A stretch of DNA of 64,000 nt from Mesorhizobium koreense (GCF_031656215.1 NZ_CP134228.1:62001-126000), one strand, 5' to 3'; shown: positions 42,881 through 54,294, counted from the stretch's first letter. The notes: generated by a model not told the origin, from the letters alone. Translations and numbers: made by a program.

Positions 42881-43513
42881 CTACTTCACCGCGCTGACCA
42901 GCATGCTGTCGCCGGAGCGGATGCTTACCCAATGGCCGGTGTTGTCCTCGGCCTGGCGCTTCAGGTAGCGGTAGGGCGTGCGCGTCCACAGCTTCACCTC
43001 CTGGCTCAGATTGTCCAGGATGAAATCGCCCTTGTCGGTGCGCACGGTCAGTACGGCATGCCCCTCGCCATCCGGCTTGCGCACGACGGTGATGAGCAGA
43101 TCGGCCAGCGAAAAGCCGACGCGGGCAAGGTCGCGGCGCTTTTCCAGGACATAGTCCTCGCAATCGCCGACGCCCCTGTCGGGATAGGCCCAGACCTCGT
43201 CCTTGCCATAGACATCGAGGTCGCTCATCGGCTTCACGGCGCTGTTGACGTGATCGTTGACGTCGACGATCGCGTTCCAGGCGGCCTTGGTCAGGTGAGC
43301 CGGCCGCAAATCGCGTGGGTGGATGTTGCATTCGCCGGGATTGACCTTGCAGAATTCGTAATGGCCGATAGGCTGTGAGGTCAGCCCGCCCGTCGCCATA
43401 TAGGCGCTGGCCACCGCGTCGTTCGCGCCCCAGCCCATCGCGAGGATGCCGACCAGAACGGCGCTGCGCAGCACCGCACTTCCTCCGACCTTCCCGGTTT
43501 TCATCGGAACCAT
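42881..43513 (-). CDS. Transglutaminase-like cysteine peptidase (BTLCP family)
   Basis: 210-residue exported protein. The signal peptide ends near ANDAVASA. The catalytic triad pattern is complete: Cys in RGVGDCEDYVLEKRRDL, His in EGHAVLTVRT, Asp in FILDNLSQEV. This DUF920 family is common in Hyphomicrobiales and resembles the LapG periplasmic protease that releases a surface adhesin when c-di-GMP falls. A link to this window's c-di-GMP enzyme is only a possibility. GGCGGG precedes the ATG at 43513. Confidence 0.9.
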   Translation of the reverse strand: MVPMKTGKVGGSAVLRSAVLVGILAMGWGANDAVASAYMATGGLTSQPIGHYEFCKVNPGECNIHPRDLRPAHLTKAAWNAIVDVNDHVNSAVKPMSDLDVYGKDEVWAYPDRGVGDCEDYVLEKRRDLARVGFSLADLLITVVRKPDGEGHAVLTVRTDKGDFILDNLSQEVKLWTRTPYRYLKRQAEDNTGHWVSIRSGDSMLVSAVK

Positions 43514-43690
43514 TCCCGCCGCCACTTTTTATTTCTTAATGAAACGTTAAGTGCGCGGGCTGGCCGGAGTCAATCAAGCTTTTAGGCTAGCTCGATTATT
43601 GGTTAGCGGGCGTGGTAAAAATGCAAGCATGGCGCCAGGACGCTACGGCCCGGCGCCGGGTTTTTTGGAGACATGCGTTGGCCAGGCACC

Positions 43691-44965
43691 TCAACGCGAG
43701 GAGGAACTCACCAGCCTCGGTCCGGAAGCCGCACGCTTGCGACCGCTATTGGCATTTATGAAATCGACGATGCGCGGCACGATCTCGGCCCGGAAGCGGG
43801 AGCCGTTGAAGACGCCGTAGTGGCCGACCTTCTTCTGCATGTAGTGCTCGCGCATGCTGTCGGGAATATTGGGCGCCAGCCGATGCGCGGCCTTGGTCTG
43901 CCCGAGGCCGGAGATGTCGTCGTTCTCGCCCTCGACGGTCAGGAGCGCAACGTTGCGGATCGCCGCCGGATCAACCGGTTCGGCCCGGTGCATCATCTTA
44001 CCGAGCGGCAAATGGTGCTCGATGAAGACGGTCTCGACCGTCTGCAGGTAGAATTCAGCCGTCAGATCCATCACCGCCAGATATTCGTCGTAGAACTCGC
44101 GGTGCTTCTCGGCCGAATCGCCGTCGTCCTTCACCAGATGCATGAAGAAGTCCTTGTGGGCGATGATGTGCCGGTCAAGATTCATGCTCATGAAGCCGGA
44201 AAGCTGGAGGAAGCCCGGATAGACCTCGCGCATGAAGCCCGGATGCGGCCACGGCACCTGCATGACTACATTGTCGCGGAACCATTCGATGCCGTGGGCC
44301 TCGGCAAGCTGGTTGACCGCAGTCGGGTTGGAGCGCGTGTCGATCGGCCCACCCATCAGAACCATGGAGGCCGGAGCGAAACGGTCGCCGCGCGCCTCCA
44401 TCAGCGCCGACGCCGCGAAGACCGGCACGGAAGGCTGGCAGACCGCCATCACATGCGTGCCCTCGCCCAGCGCATGCAGCATCTCGATGACGTATTCGAT
44501 ATAATCGTCGAGGTCGAAATGCCCCTTGGCAAGCGGCACCATGCGCGCGTCGGCCCAGTCGGTGATGTAGACATCGGCATGAGGCATCATGGCCTCGACC
44601 GTGCCGCGCAGGAGCGTCGCGTAATGGCCGGAAATAGGCGCGACCATCAGAAGCTTCGGCTCGGCCGGACGGCGGGCGCCGTGCTTCTCGAAATGCATAA
44701 GGTTGCAGAAGGGCCGCGACCAGACGGTCTTTTCGACGACGGGAACCTCCTTGCCGTCGATTTCCGTCGAGGCGATGCCGAATTCCGGCTTGCCGTAACG
44801 GCGCGTCGTGCGCTCGAAAAGCTCGGCAGTGGCGGCTACCGAACGGCCCCACATTGTCTTCGACAGCGGGTTCAGCGGATTGGAATAGAAGAAGCGGACG
44901 GCGTCGGCGTATACACGAAACGGCTGCAGGGCCGCGTGATTCATTTCATAGAGCTGATAAAACAT
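43691..44965 (-). CDS. phaZ: Intracellular polyhydroxyalkanoate depolymerase
   Basis: 424 residues, alpha/beta hydrolase fold. The nucleophile is Cys176 in AVCQPSVP, with Asp in TVEGENDDISG and His in KVGHYGVFNG, as in PhaZ1-type enzymes that use cysteine instead of serine. It hydrolyses stored poly-3-hydroxybutyrate granules in the cytoplasm. The oxyanion segment is MVAPISGHYATLLRGTV. It is a monocistronic minus-strand gene. No phaC or phasin lies in this window. Confidence 0.95.
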   Translation of the reverse strand: MFYQLYEMNHAALQPFRVYADAVRFFYSNPLNPLSKTMWGRSVAATAELFERTTRRYGKPEFGIASTEIDGKEVPVVEKTVWSRPFCNLMHFEKHGARRPAEPKLLMVAPISGHYATLLRGTVEAMMPHADVYITDWADARMVPLAKGHFDLDDYIEYVIEMLHALGEGTHVMAVCQPSVPVFAASALMEARGDRFAPASMVLMGGPIDTRSNPTAVNQLAEAHGIEWFRDNVVMQVPWPHPGFMREVYPGFLQLSGFMSMNLDRHIIAHKDFFMHLVKDDGDSAEKHREFYDEYLAVMDLTAEFYLQTVETVFIEHHLPLGKMMHRAEPVDPAAIRNVALLTVEGENDDISGLGQTKAAHRLAPNIPDSMREHYMQKKVGHYGVFNGSRFRAEIVPRIVDFINANSGRKRAASGPRLVSSSSR

Positions 44966-45132
44966 TAAAGTCCCGTCTCCGAGGCCGGCCTGAAAGAGCC
45001 ATGCCGGTCCGGGCTAATGTTGCTGTGCATACAAAACTAGCAGCGTTTCGCTGCAGCGCAATACGTGACGCACCGTGACTTTTGGCGAATATGTGGATGA
45101 ATTATGGTTAACGGAACCTTATTCCGCTGCGT

Positions 45133-45167
45133 CAGCGCCGGTTTTCGGTCGTCCGGCGCTGTTTTTT
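45133..45167 (+). terminator. Orphan intrinsic terminator on the plus strand
   Basis: CAGCGCCGG (45133-45141) pairs with CCGGCGCTG (45153-45161) and is followed by TTTTTT (45162-45167). Both neighbours, phaZ and the DUF1330 gene, are on the minus strand, so no known plus-strand gene uses it. It may end a small RNA made from the 44966-45132 spacer. Confidence 0.75.
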
Positions 45168-45183
45168 CATGCGCCGCGGCGAA

Positions 45184-45471
45184 TCAGGCGCCTTCGACCA
45201 GAACCATCTCGGCATCGGCAACGGTAACGCGGATCGCCTTGGCTGCCTGATACTCGGGCGAGTTGTAGCAATCCCTCGCCGCCTGGATGGTGGGGAACTC
45301 GATCACGACGTTGCGCGCACGCGCCTTGCCTTCCATCGCCTCATGCGCCCCGCCGCGCACGAGGAAATTAGCGCCGTATTTCTCGAAAGCGGGTTTCGCG
45401 GTCGCAACATAATCCTTGTAGCGCTCCGGGTCGCGGACATCGACGCGCGCGATCCAATATCCCTTGGCCAT
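45184..45471 (-). CDS. DUF1330 family protein
   Basis: 95 residues, a single ferredoxin-like alpha/beta domain. MAKGYWIARVDVRDPERYKD at the start and ARDCYNSPEYQAAKAIR in the middle are the standard DUF1330 landmarks. Its fold resembles stress-responsive dimeric barrels, but the activity is unknown. The ATG at 45471 is preceded by GGAG. It follows pyrF with a 10-base gap and is probably cotranscribed with it. Confidence 0.92.
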   Translation of the reverse strand: MAKGYWIARVDVRDPERYKDYVATAKPAFEKYGANFLVRGGAHEAMEGKARARNVVIEFPTIQAARDCYNSPEYQAAKAIRVTVADAEMVLVEGA

Positions 45472-45481
45472 CTTCACTCCT

Positions 45482-46186
45482 TCAGGCGTTCTGCATCTCG
45501 GCGAGAATAGAAAGCGCGGCCTTTCTCCTGTCAACCGCGCCGAGGATCGGGCGGGCGACGACAAGGTGGCTTGCGCCGGCGCGGATGGCGTCGGCCGGTG
45601 TCGTGACGCGCTTCTGGTCGCCATGGGCGGCGCCGGCCGGGCGGATGCCCGGCGTCACCACCGCCATGTCGGCGCCGACGATGCCGCGCACGGCTTTAAC
45701 CTCCGCCGCCGAGCAGACGATGCCGCCTACGCCCGCCTCGCGCGCCTGCCCGGCGCGGCGCACCACCAGCGCGGCCGGATCGTCGCGATAGCCGGCCTCT
45801 TCCATGTCGCGCGCGTCCATGGAGGTCAGCACGCTAACGGCGAGGATCGTCAGGCCCGAGCCTTTCGCTGCCTCCGCCGCGGCGCGCATGACGCGCGGAT
45901 AGGCGTGCACGGTCAGCATCGACATACCCATGCTCGCGATCGACTCCACCCCTTTGGCGACCGTGTTGTCGATGTCGAGCAGTTTCATGTCGAGGAAGAC
46001 CTTCGTGCCGCCGCTCGCCAGTTCGCGGGCGAAGTCGAGCCCACCGGCGAAGGCAAGCTGGTAGCCGATCTTGTAGAAGCCGGCCGCTCCATCCAGTTCG
46101 CGCACGATTTCCTCCGCCTCGGCGACGGTCGATACGTCGAGCCCCACGATCAGCTTTTCCTTCATGACAGGCACGGCAGCGTTCAT
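45482..46186 (-). CDS. pyrF: Orotidine 5'-phosphate decarboxylase
   Basis: 234 residues. It catalyses the last step of UMP synthesis. The active-site region is [15 protein letters not shown] (D-x-K-x-x-D-I-x-x-T), the barrel starts LIVGLDVST and ends [18 protein letters not shown] and LVVARPI. Start at the ATG at 46186, which overlaps the upstream reductase stop (ATGA); the second ATG eight codons in is also possible. The enzyme is cytoplasmic. Confidence 0.96.
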   Translation of the reverse strand: MNAAVPVMKEKLIVGLDVSTVAEAEEIVRELDGAAGFYKIGYQLAFAGGLDFARELASGGTKVFLDMKLLDIDNTVAKGVESIASMGMSMLTVHAYPRVMRAAAEAAKGSGLTILAVSVLTSMDARDMEEAGYRDDPAALVVRRAGQAREAGVGGIVCSAAEVKAVRGIVGADMAVVTPGIRPAGAAHGDQKRVTTPADAIRAGASHLVVARPILGAVDRRKAALSILAEMQNA

Positions 46187-46773
46187 GGTTCCACCCTCGT
46201 TGACAGCATCAGCGCGCGCTCGATCAGCGTCCGGCACACGGTTTCCATGGATTGGCGGAGGCGCTCGTCGCGGAAGCCGCCCTCCTCGTCGAAGGCCTCG
46301 CTGGCGCGCGGGACCGAGCATTGCGGCGTGACGATCTCGGCGCGGCAGGCCATCAGCACCGAGCGCAGATGGTAGAGGCCGCGGGCGCCGCCGAAGCCGC
46401 CGTCGGAAGAGGAGCAGAGGCCGAAGGCCTTGCCGGAAAGCGGCGCGAAAGCGCGCCCGTTGTCGCGGCGAATGCGGCTCACCCAATCGAGGCTGTTCTT
46501 GAGAAGCGGCGGGATCGAGGAATTATATTCGGGGCTGGCGATCAGCACGCCGTCATGCGCGGCGATCATGCGGCCGAGCCGCATGGCGCTTTCCGGGACG
46601 CCTTTCTCGCGCTCCAGATCCTGATCCATGATCGGCAGAGGATAGTCCGCGAGCGAAATACGGGTGATGTCGGCGCCCTGAAGCGCCAGTTCCTTCATTG
46701 CCGCGTCGGCCGTCCGGACGGAAAAGGCGCCGGTGCGGATCGAGCCGGCGAAGACCAGTATCTTGGGAACCAT
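46183..46773 (-). CDS. NADPH-dependent FMN reductase
   Basis: 196-residue flavodoxin-like protein. [16 protein letters not shown] is the FMN phosphate-binding loop, [20 protein letters not shown] is the conserved isoalloxazine-contacting segment, and [19 protein letters not shown] follows. Proteins of this group reduce quinones, chromate or free flavin. It overlaps pyrF by 4 bases. Function in vivo unknown. Confidence 0.9.
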   Translation of the reverse strand: MVPKILVFAGSIRTGAFSVRTADAAMKELALQGADITRISLADYPLPIMDQDLEREKGVPESAMRLGRMIAAHDGVLIASPEYNSSIPPLLKNSLDWVSRIRRDNGRAFAPLSGKAFGLCSSSDGGFGGARGLYHLRSVLMACRAEIVTPQCSVPRASEAFDEEGGFRDERLRQSMETVCRTLIERALMLSTRVEP

Positions 46774-46827
46774 CGCTATCCGTCCGCGAACGTCAACGCG
46801 GCCGGTATAAGCAATACGCTCAGCGAA

Positions 46828-47487
46828 TCAATTCCTCGCCTTCACGCGACGATGGGGAAAGCCGGGAAACTTCCTGTGCCGCGCCGGAGCCACGCCGCGC
46901 CGATAGACCCAAAGCTGGGTCGGCGGGACATTACGGAGGACGAAATCCAGATGCGAAACAACGTAGTTTCCGCGTCCCGGCGGCACCGGCGACAGCGGCC
47001 CGTAGGTAAGCTGCACGATCGGCCGGCCCTCCGGAAGCCGGTCCAGAATGCCCTCGATATAGGCAATGCGCCGGGCCACCGGGAAATTCAGAAGCGGTAC
47101 ACCGGAAACCACGGCATCGAACTTCAGGTCGCGGAAGGCGCCCAGCGTCTTGTCGAGATCGAAGGCATCCCCCTGGATAACGTTCACATCGGGGAACTCC
47201 ATCTTGAGGAAATCGACGAAATCCTCGGAATATTCGACCGTATAGAGGTTTTCCGGGGGAATGCCGCGTTCGAGGATCGCGCGGGTGATGACGCCCGTAC
47301 CAGGGCCGAGTTCGAGGACGGGAAGGCCGGAAGACGGGTCGATCACAGAGGCCATACGGCGCGCGGTGATCGAACTGGTCGGCATGATGGCGCCGACCGC
47401 CTTCGGCTTGTCGAGCCACCCCTTGAAGAACCGCAACTCATCATCGAACTTGCCGGCGATCTGCCGCAGGCCGCTTCCCACCGTCAT
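46828..47487 (-). CDS. pmtA: PmtA-type phospholipid N-methyltransferase
   Basis: 219-residue SAM-dependent methyltransferase. Motif I is VLELGPGTGVITRAIL; the N-terminus has DELRFFKGWLDKPKAVGAIM and PTSSITARRM, as in the Sinorhizobium-type PmtA, which methylates phosphatidylethanolamine three times to phosphatidylcholine at the membrane surface. Start at the ATG at 47487. A perfect AT-rich palindrome lies 42 bases upstream. Confidence 0.88.
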   Translation of the reverse strand: MTVGSGLRQIAGKFDDELRFFKGWLDKPKAVGAIMPTSSITARRMASVIDPSSGLPVLELGPGTGVITRAILERGIPPENLYTVEYSEDFVDFLKMEFPDVNVIQGDAFDLDKTLGAFRDLKFDAVVSGVPLLNFPVARRIAYIEGILDRLPEGRPIVQLTYGPLSPVPPGRGNYVVSHLDFVLRNVPPTQLWVYRRGVAPARHRKFPGFPHRRVKARN

Positions 47488-47528
47488 ATGCGCATCCCTT
47501 CGCGACTCAACAGCCCCGCGCCGCAATC

Positions 47529-47541
47529 CATATAATATATG
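47529..47541 (-). promoter_or_regulatory. AT-rich palindrome in the pmtA promoter region
   Basis: CATATA-A-TATATG is a perfect palindrome in the 82-base gap between dnaJ and pmtA. On the minus strand it supplies a TATATT/TATTAT -10-like element at a suitable distance from the pmtA start. Confidence 0.4.
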
Positions 47542-47569
47542 TCGAAATCAGGACGATGCCCCGTTTTTT

Positions 47570-48700
47570 CTATTCACTGAAAGATTCGAAAAAATCCTTC
47601 ATGCGGCTGAAGAAACCGCTGGACTGGGGGCTGTTCTCCTTGGAGGAGAGCTGTTCGAACTCCTCGAGCAGCTCGCGCTGGCGCCGGCTCAGGTTCTGCG
47701 GCGTCTCGACCGCGACCTGGATATAGAGATCGCCCATCTGCGACTGGCGCAGCACCGGCATGCCCTTGCCCTTCAGGCGGAACTGGCGGTCATGCTCCGT
47801 GCCCTCGGGAACCTTGACCCGCGTCTGCGTGCCATCGAGCGTGGCGACCTCGAAGGAACCGCCGAGCGCCGCCGTCGTCATCGAGATGGGGACACGGCAA
47901 TAAAGGTCCGCGCCGTCACGCTGGAAGAATTCGTGCGGCTTGACCGACAGGAAGATGTAGAGATCGCCGGAGGGACCGCCCCGCACGCCCGCTTCGCCTT
48001 CGCCGGCAAGCCGGATACGCGTGCCGTCCTCGATGCCGGCCGGAATGTTGACCGAAAGCGAACGCTCCTCCGTCACGCGGCCGTTGCCGGCGCATTTCGG
48101 GCAGGGGTCCTTGATCGTCTGGCCGCGCCCCTGGCATTGCGGGCAGGTGCGTTCGATCGAGAAGAAGCCCTGGGCGGCGCGGACGCGGCCCGAGCCCGAA
48201 CAGAGCGGACAGGTAGAAGGCTGCGTGCCGGGCTTGGCGCCCGAACCCGAACATTCGGAACATTGCACCGAGGTCGGCACACGAATCTGCGCAGTCTTGC
48301 CGGAATAGGCTTCCTCCAGCGATATCTCCATATTGTAGCGCAAATCGGCGCCGCGCTCGCGGCCGCCCGAGGAGCGGCGCTGGCGCCCGCCCATCATCTC
48401 GCCGAAGATGTCCTCGAAGATATCGGCAAAGCCGCCTGCCGCGAAGCCGTTCGCCGCGCCGCGACCCATGCCGCCATTCTCGAACGCGGCATGGCCGAAA
48501 CGGTCATATGCGGCGCGCTTCTGCGGGTCCTTCAGGACCTCGTAGGCCTGGTTGATTTCCTTGAACTTGTGCTCGCAGGCCTCGTCGCCCGGATTGCGGT
48601 CCGGGTGGAACTGCATGGCGAGCTTGCGAAAGGCCGCTTTCAGTTCCTTCTCGCCGCATCCTTTGGAAACGCCGAGTGTTTCGTAAAAGTCAGCCTGCAT
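47570..48700 (-). CDS. dnaJ: Chaperone DnaJ (Hsp40)
   Basis: 376 residues. The J-domain has HPD at residues 32-34. A Gly/Phe-rich linker follows, then four zinc-finger repeats ([32 protein letters not shown]) and the two C-terminal substrate-binding barrels. It delivers unfolded proteins to DnaK and stimulates its ATPase. It lies downstream of dnaK, but a terminator and 268 bases separate them, so it may have its own promoter. Confidence 0.98.
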   Translation of the reverse strand: MQADFYETLGVSKGCGEKELKAAFRKLAMQFHPDRNPGDEACEHKFKEINQAYEVLKDPQKRAAYDRFGHAAFENGGMGRGAANGFAAGGFADIFEDIFGEMMGGRQRRSSGGRERGADLRYNMEISLEEAYSGKTAQIRVPTSVQCSECSGSGAKPGTQPSTCPLCSGSGRVRAAQGFFSIERTCPQCQGRGQTIKDPCPKCAGNGRVTEERSLSVNIPAGIEDGTRIRLAGEGEAGVRGGPSGDLYIFLSVKPHEFFQRDGADLYCRVPISMTTAALGGSFEVATLDGTQTRVKVPEGTEHDRQFRLKGKGMPVLRQSQMGDLYIQVAVETPQNLSRRQRELLEEFEQLSSKENSPQSSGFFSRMKDFFESFSE

Positions 48701-48918
48701 TTGGTATTGCCCGCTTCCTCATCGCTGCCGGCGCCTGTTTCGGTTCTCGCTCCGGCGTTTAGCCCCGATTTAGTAAGCCGGGAGTCGAAATGCCATAATT
48801 GCAGACATTTGCGGAGTTATTTTTGGTGGTTGCCGGTGGATTTCCCCTGGTCGACGCATGATGTCCACGATCCTGTGGCCGAAACAATGGGAAATCAGGC
48901 TACGCACTCCCGCCATGT

Positions 48919-48946
48919 GAAAAGAGCCCGGCGCGGGCCGGGCTCT
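48919..48946 (-). terminator. Intrinsic terminator of dnaK
   Basis: AGAGCCCGGC (48923-48932) and GCCGGGCTCT (48937-48946) form a 10-bp stem with a 4-base loop. Read on the minus strand it is followed by TTTT. It lies 23 bases past the dnaK stop. Confidence 0.88.
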
Positions 48947-48968
48947 CGATTTACGTTCCTTCGGGCGA

Positions 48969-50885
<1,917 letters not shown>

Positions 50886-51005
50886 TTGATTTCTCTCCGC
50901 TAAGCAGGCCGCCGGTGGACCCGTTAAAGGCGTTCCGATGACGGCCCCTGTTCACAAGAAATTCCGTCCGCCATGGGCATGCACCCATAGCGGCCGGTGT
51001 CGCGG

Positions 51006-51037
51006 CGTATATAAGAACCGGCACAAAAGCGTGCAAG
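51006..51037 (-). promoter_or_regulatory. Sigma-32 (RpoH) heat-shock promoter of dnaK
   Basis: On the minus strand CTTG (51037-51034) is followed after 18 bases by CTTATATACG (51015-51006). This fits the alphaproteobacterial RpoH consensus CTTG-N17/18-CYTATNTNNG at every fixed position. The transcript would start about 110 bases upstream of dnaK. Confidence 0.85.
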
Positions 51038-51145
51038 CGGCTTCACCCGATGAATTGCAGCGGGAAGCCCGGCAAACGGCCACATTCCCCTTTGCAGCCG
51101 GCGCGCATATGACAGCGGCAGATTCGGAAACGAGGCGATTCAGCG

Positions 51146-51499
51146 ATGGGCAGGTTCTTCATCTTCGCTGGCGGACTTGCAGGTGCGGCCGGTGTAGCGC
51201 TTTCGGCGGCGGCCGCGCATGGGGGCGGGCACGACATCGGCATCGCCGCGTCTTTCCTCCTCATGCATGCGCCCGCCCTCCTCGCGATCGGTTTCTTCGG
51301 TCGCGGGCGCGTCTTGACGGCGGGCGGCGCGATCCTGCTCGCCGGGCTGCTGGTCTTCTGCGGCGATCTGGCGATGCGCGATTTTTCCGGCTACCGGCTT
51401 TTCTCGATGGCCGCGCCCACCGGCGGTACGATGATGATCCTCGGCTGGCTCGTCATCGCAGCTTCGGCTTTCACGAAGCGCCAAGGCCGGGGAGGTTAG
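51146..51499 (+). CDS. DUF423 family membrane protein
   Basis: 117 residues, four hydrophobic helices. The pattern AGGLAGAAGVALSAAAAHG, a central FLLMHAPALLAIG and a late MAAPTGGTMMILGWLVIAAS match small DUF423 (YgdD-like) inner-membrane proteins. No function is established. It is divergent from dnaK and converges with the following membrane-protein gene, which ends 3 bases after its stop. Confidence 0.85.
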   Translation: MGRFFIFAGGLAGAAGVALSAAAAHGGGHDIGIAASFLLMHAPALLAIGFFGRGRVLTAGGAILLAGLLVFCGDLAMRDFSGYRLFSMAAPTGGTMMILGWLVIAASAFTKRQGRGG

Positions 51500-51502
51500 C
51501 GC

Positions 51503-52408
51503 TCAACCATCCCCACGCCCGTATTGCTGCCGCTCGAAGATCAGGATCATGAACAGCGACAGGATGAAGGGCACGATCAGGTAAAGCAGGCGAAAGACGA
51601 TCAGCGCCGCCAGCACGTCGGCCTCGCTCATGTCTGTGAGCCCGTTGATGAAGGCGAGTTCCAAGACGCCGAGGCCGCCCGGCGCGTGGCTGATAAGCGC
51701 GATCGAGAACGAGATCATGAAGATGCCGAGCACGACTAGATAGCCGGGGTTCCCTTCAGCAGGCAGCGCGAAGTAGACGATGGCCGCCGCGGCGGCGAGT
51801 TCCACCGGGCCGATCAGCAACTGGCGCGCCACGATCGGCAGGCGCGGATATTGCAGTTCGAAGCGGCCGAGCCTGAGCGGCCTCAGATGCAGCCAACTCC
51901 CCACGACATAGAGCGCGACCAAAGCCAGCAGCACGATACCAGTGGTCGCCGAAGCTTCTATAGGAAGCACGTCGACGAAGCGCTCCAGTATCTCCGGCTT
52001 GAGGAGGAGCACGAGCCCGGTCAAAAGCAGCGTGCCCAGCGCGAAGGTGAAAGAGCAGAACGCGACGAGGACGCCGACCTCGGCCGCCGTCAGCCCTCTC
52101 GACGAATAGGCGCGATAGCGGACGACCGCGCCCGAAAAGACCGAGGCACCAATATTATGCGCCAGCGCATAGGCGGTGAACGAGGTCAGGGCTACGAAGA
52201 GCGGGCTGACCTTGCGTCCGAGATGCATCAGCGCGATGCGGTCGTAGCCGGCCAACGCCGCGTAGGCGCCAAGCGTCGCGGCACAGGCCAGCGCCCAGCT
52301 ACGCGCGCTGATTGCTGCGAAGCTGTCGCCCAGATCCTCGAACGAGATCCCGCGCAATTCGTGGTAAAGCAGCCAGACCGACAGCGCCACCGCGCCGAGC
52401 CCGACCAC
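51503..52408 (-). CDS. UPF0104 / MprF-N-terminal-like membrane protein
   Basis: 301 residues from the GTG at 52408, with about eight helices. The landmarks SFTAYALAHNIGASVFSGAVVR, ALISHAPGGLGVLE and a final LLYLIVPFILSLFMILIFE match the membrane (flippase-like) part of lysyl-phosphatidylglycerol synthases and YbhN proteins. It lacks the soluble synthase domain. The reading frame continues seven codons upstream to a CTG (52429) that overlaps a TGA and has AAGGA 9 bases before it; the resulting N-terminus SRKIWP looks natural, so CTG may be the true start. Confidence 0.85.
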   Translation of the reverse strand: MVGLGAVALSVWLLYHELRGISFEDLGDSFAAISARSWALACAATLGAYAALAGYDRIALMHLGRKVSPLFVALTSFTAYALAHNIGASVFSGAVVRYRAYSSRGLTAAEVGVLVAFCSFTFALGTLLLTGLVLLLKPEILERFVDVLPIEASATTGIVLLALVALYVVGSWLHLRPLRLGRFELQYPRLPIVARQLLIGPVELAAAAAIVYFALPAEGNPGYLVVLGIFMISFSIALISHAPGGLGVLELAFINGLTDMSEADVLAALIVFRLLYLIVPFILSLFMILIFERQQYGRGDG

Positions 52409-52524
52409 CGGCCAGATTTTCCTGCTCAGCGATCCTCTTCCTTGTTCAGAATCGCTTTTGCATAAGAGGTCGGGTTGGGCAAACCGATATTATCGCTACG
52501 GCGTCGTCGGGATGATTGGCCGCA

Positions 52525-53514
52525 CTACCCGACAGGAACCCATCCGTCCGTCTCGGCAGCGCTGTAGATGGCATCGATGACCTTCTGGTTCCTGACCGAA
52601 TCCTCCAGCGTGAAGACCGGTACGTCCTCACCTTGCGCGGCGCGGGCGAAGCTCTCTGCCTCCAGCCGGTACTGGCGCGTATCGGGAAAGCGGAAGACAG
52701 CCGCCTCCGTGTGGTCCCTGTTGTGCAGTTCGATGCGGTGGTGATCGTAGAGCCCCGCGTTGAAGGGCGCGGACACCTCGATGAAGCCCTTGTCGCCATG
52801 GAAGACCATGACCTGCCGCGCCGCCATCTGGGTCGCGCAATAGAAGGTCAGGTCGAAACCTTCGAACTCGGCCTTGACGCTCGCATAGATGTCGGTGCCG
52901 AATTTCGGATCGCGCTCGATCGTCGCCTGCAGCCTGACCGGTTCCCTGCCGGTCGCAAAGCGCGTCGCCACCGTCGGATAGACACCGATATCGGGTAGGC
53001 CGCCGCCGCCAAGCTCGGGCTTGTTGCGCATGTTCGAGGCGTCGACATTGTAATAGGAGAAGGCGCCCTGCACATGGCGCAGTCGGCCGACAGCCCCGTC
53101 CGCGATCAGTTCCCGCACCTTCAGCCATTGCGGGTGGTAGGTGACCATCAAGGCCTCTGAGACGAGTACCCTGTTCCGGTCGCGCGCGGCAATGACCGGG
53201 GCGATGTCCTCCGCCTTCAGCGCCAGCGGCTTCTCTACCAGCACGTGCTTGCCGGCATCGGTGGCCTTTATCGCCCACTCCACATGCTCCGAAGTCGGCA
53301 GCGGGATATAGACCCCGTCAATGACATCGGAAGCCAGCATCTCCTCATAGGATCCGAAGGCGTGCGGTGCGCCGAAGCGGTGGGCAAGCGCCCGCGCCTT
53401 GGCAAGATCGCGGCTGGCGATCGCCGTCACGACGCCATTCCCCGCGTCCTGCAAAGCTGGAATCACATGGTCGCGGCCGATCCTCGCCGTCGAAAGAACA
53501 CCCCAACGAAACAT
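52525..53514 (-). CDS. Gfo/Idh/MocA-family oxidoreductase
   Basis: 329 residues. The N-terminal Rossmann domain starts [20 protein letters not shown] and ends with [10 protein letters not shown], the conserved EKP motif. The C-terminal alpha/beta domain includes [13 protein letters not shown]. These enzymes oxidise or reduce sugars, inositols or diols with NAD(P). No neighbouring gene indicates the substrate. Confidence 0.9.
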   Translation of the reverse strand: MFRWGVLSTARIGRDHVIPALQDAGNGVVTAIASRDLAKARALAHRFGAPHAFGSYEEMLASDVIDGVYIPLPTSEHVEWAIKATDAGKHVLVEKPLALKAEDIAPVIAARDRNRVLVSEALMVTYHPQWLKVRELIADGAVGRLRHVQGAFSYYNVDASNMRNKPELGGGGLPDIGVYPTVATRFATGREPVRLQATIERDPKFGTDIYASVKAEFEGFDLTFYCATQMAARQVMVFHGDKGFIEVSAPFNAGLYDHHRIELHNRDHTEAAVFRFPDTRQYRLEAESFARAAQGEDVPVFTLEDSVRNQKVIDAIYSAAETDGWVPVG

Positions 53515-53609
53515 GATCCCGTCTCCTTATGCGCCAAAGGCGCTGCTATAAAACAGCGGCAGGGCGATGGGAACATGAGATAAAAGAGCCGACACCGGCA
53601 AACGGCCGG

Positions 53610-54188
53610 CTATTTCCGGCGCGCTTTCAGCATCATGTCGAATTGCACGACATTGGAATAGATCGGCGTGCCAGCATCCATACCATAAGGCGAGCGCAGC
53701 ACCTTCCCAGTGACATGGAAGCTGATCGACCCTCTGCTCAGGCCTTCGAGTTCCGCCAGGAAAGTTGCCGGCCTGCTGCGGCCGCGCGCCGTCAGTGTAC
53801 CGGTGATAATAGCGGAGCTTTCTCCTGTCCGGCGGACATTGGACGAGCGGAAGCTGATCGCGTGCTCGTTTGCCACGTCGAACACCGCGTTCGATTTAAG
53901 GAACGTGTCGACACGGTCCTGCCCGGTCTCGACGCTTGCGGGGATGATGGTGATGCGAACAGAGGAGCGCCCGATATCGCCGTCAATGACGATCAAACCG
54001 CTATATTGCGCGAACTTTCCGCTGATGCCCTTCCCGGCAACGCTGTCGACGGCGAAGGCGAGGCTGGAGCCGACGGGTGTGATCGCATAACGGCCGGCAG
54101 CGTCTTTCAGATCGACCGCCGCCGCCCATGACGGGGCAGACAGGCTGGCCAGCAGGACCGCCGCCAGCGTCACGTTCCTGAAAATCAT
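53610..54188 (-). CDS. YceI-like periplasmic lipocalin-fold protein
   Basis: 192 residues. The signal peptide ends at APSWA-AA. The mature protein is a YceI beta-barrel: RYAITPVGSSLAFAV, GKGISGKFAQYSGLIVIDG, then VRITIIPASVETGQDRVDTF and a ITGTLTARGRSRP strand. YceI proteins bind polyisoprenoid lipids in the periplasm. The gene for cytochrome b561 lies just upstream, a common partnership. ATG at 54188 chosen as the start of the signal peptide. Confidence 0.9.
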   Translation of the reverse strand: MIFRNVTLAAVLLASLSAPSWAAAVDLKDAAGRYAITPVGSSLAFAVDSVAGKGISGKFAQYSGLIVIDGDIGRSSVRITIIPASVETGQDRVDTFLKSNAVFDVANEHAISFRSSNVRRTGESSAIITGTLTARGRSRPATFLAELEGLSRGSISFHVTGKVLRSPYGMDAGTPIYSNVVQFDMMLKARRK

Positions 54189-54261
54189 GGTTCCCGGCTT
54201 CCGTTGCCGCCCGGACGAAATAATGGACCCAAGCGCCATCACGATCCAAGCGGCCCGCAAT

Positions 54262-54294
54262 CACATCCCCGTCATTGGCACATCCCCGTCATTG
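54262..54294. repeat. Tandem duplication of a 17-base unit
   Basis: CACATCCCCGTCATTG occurs at 54262-54277 and 54279-54294. The second copy spans the cytochrome b561 stop codon, so the duplication sits between the stop of one gene and the YceI gene. It looks like a slippage event. Confidence 0.8.

Noticed and set aside
43691-44965. Cysteine in place of serine as PhaZ nucleophile considered as an anomaly
   Set aside because: Intracellular PhaZ1-type depolymerases are known to use cysteine, so this is normal for the family.
50886-51145. CIRCE element before dnaK
   Set aside because: No 9-bp TTAGCACTC-type inverted repeat was found; the RpoH promoter explains the region.
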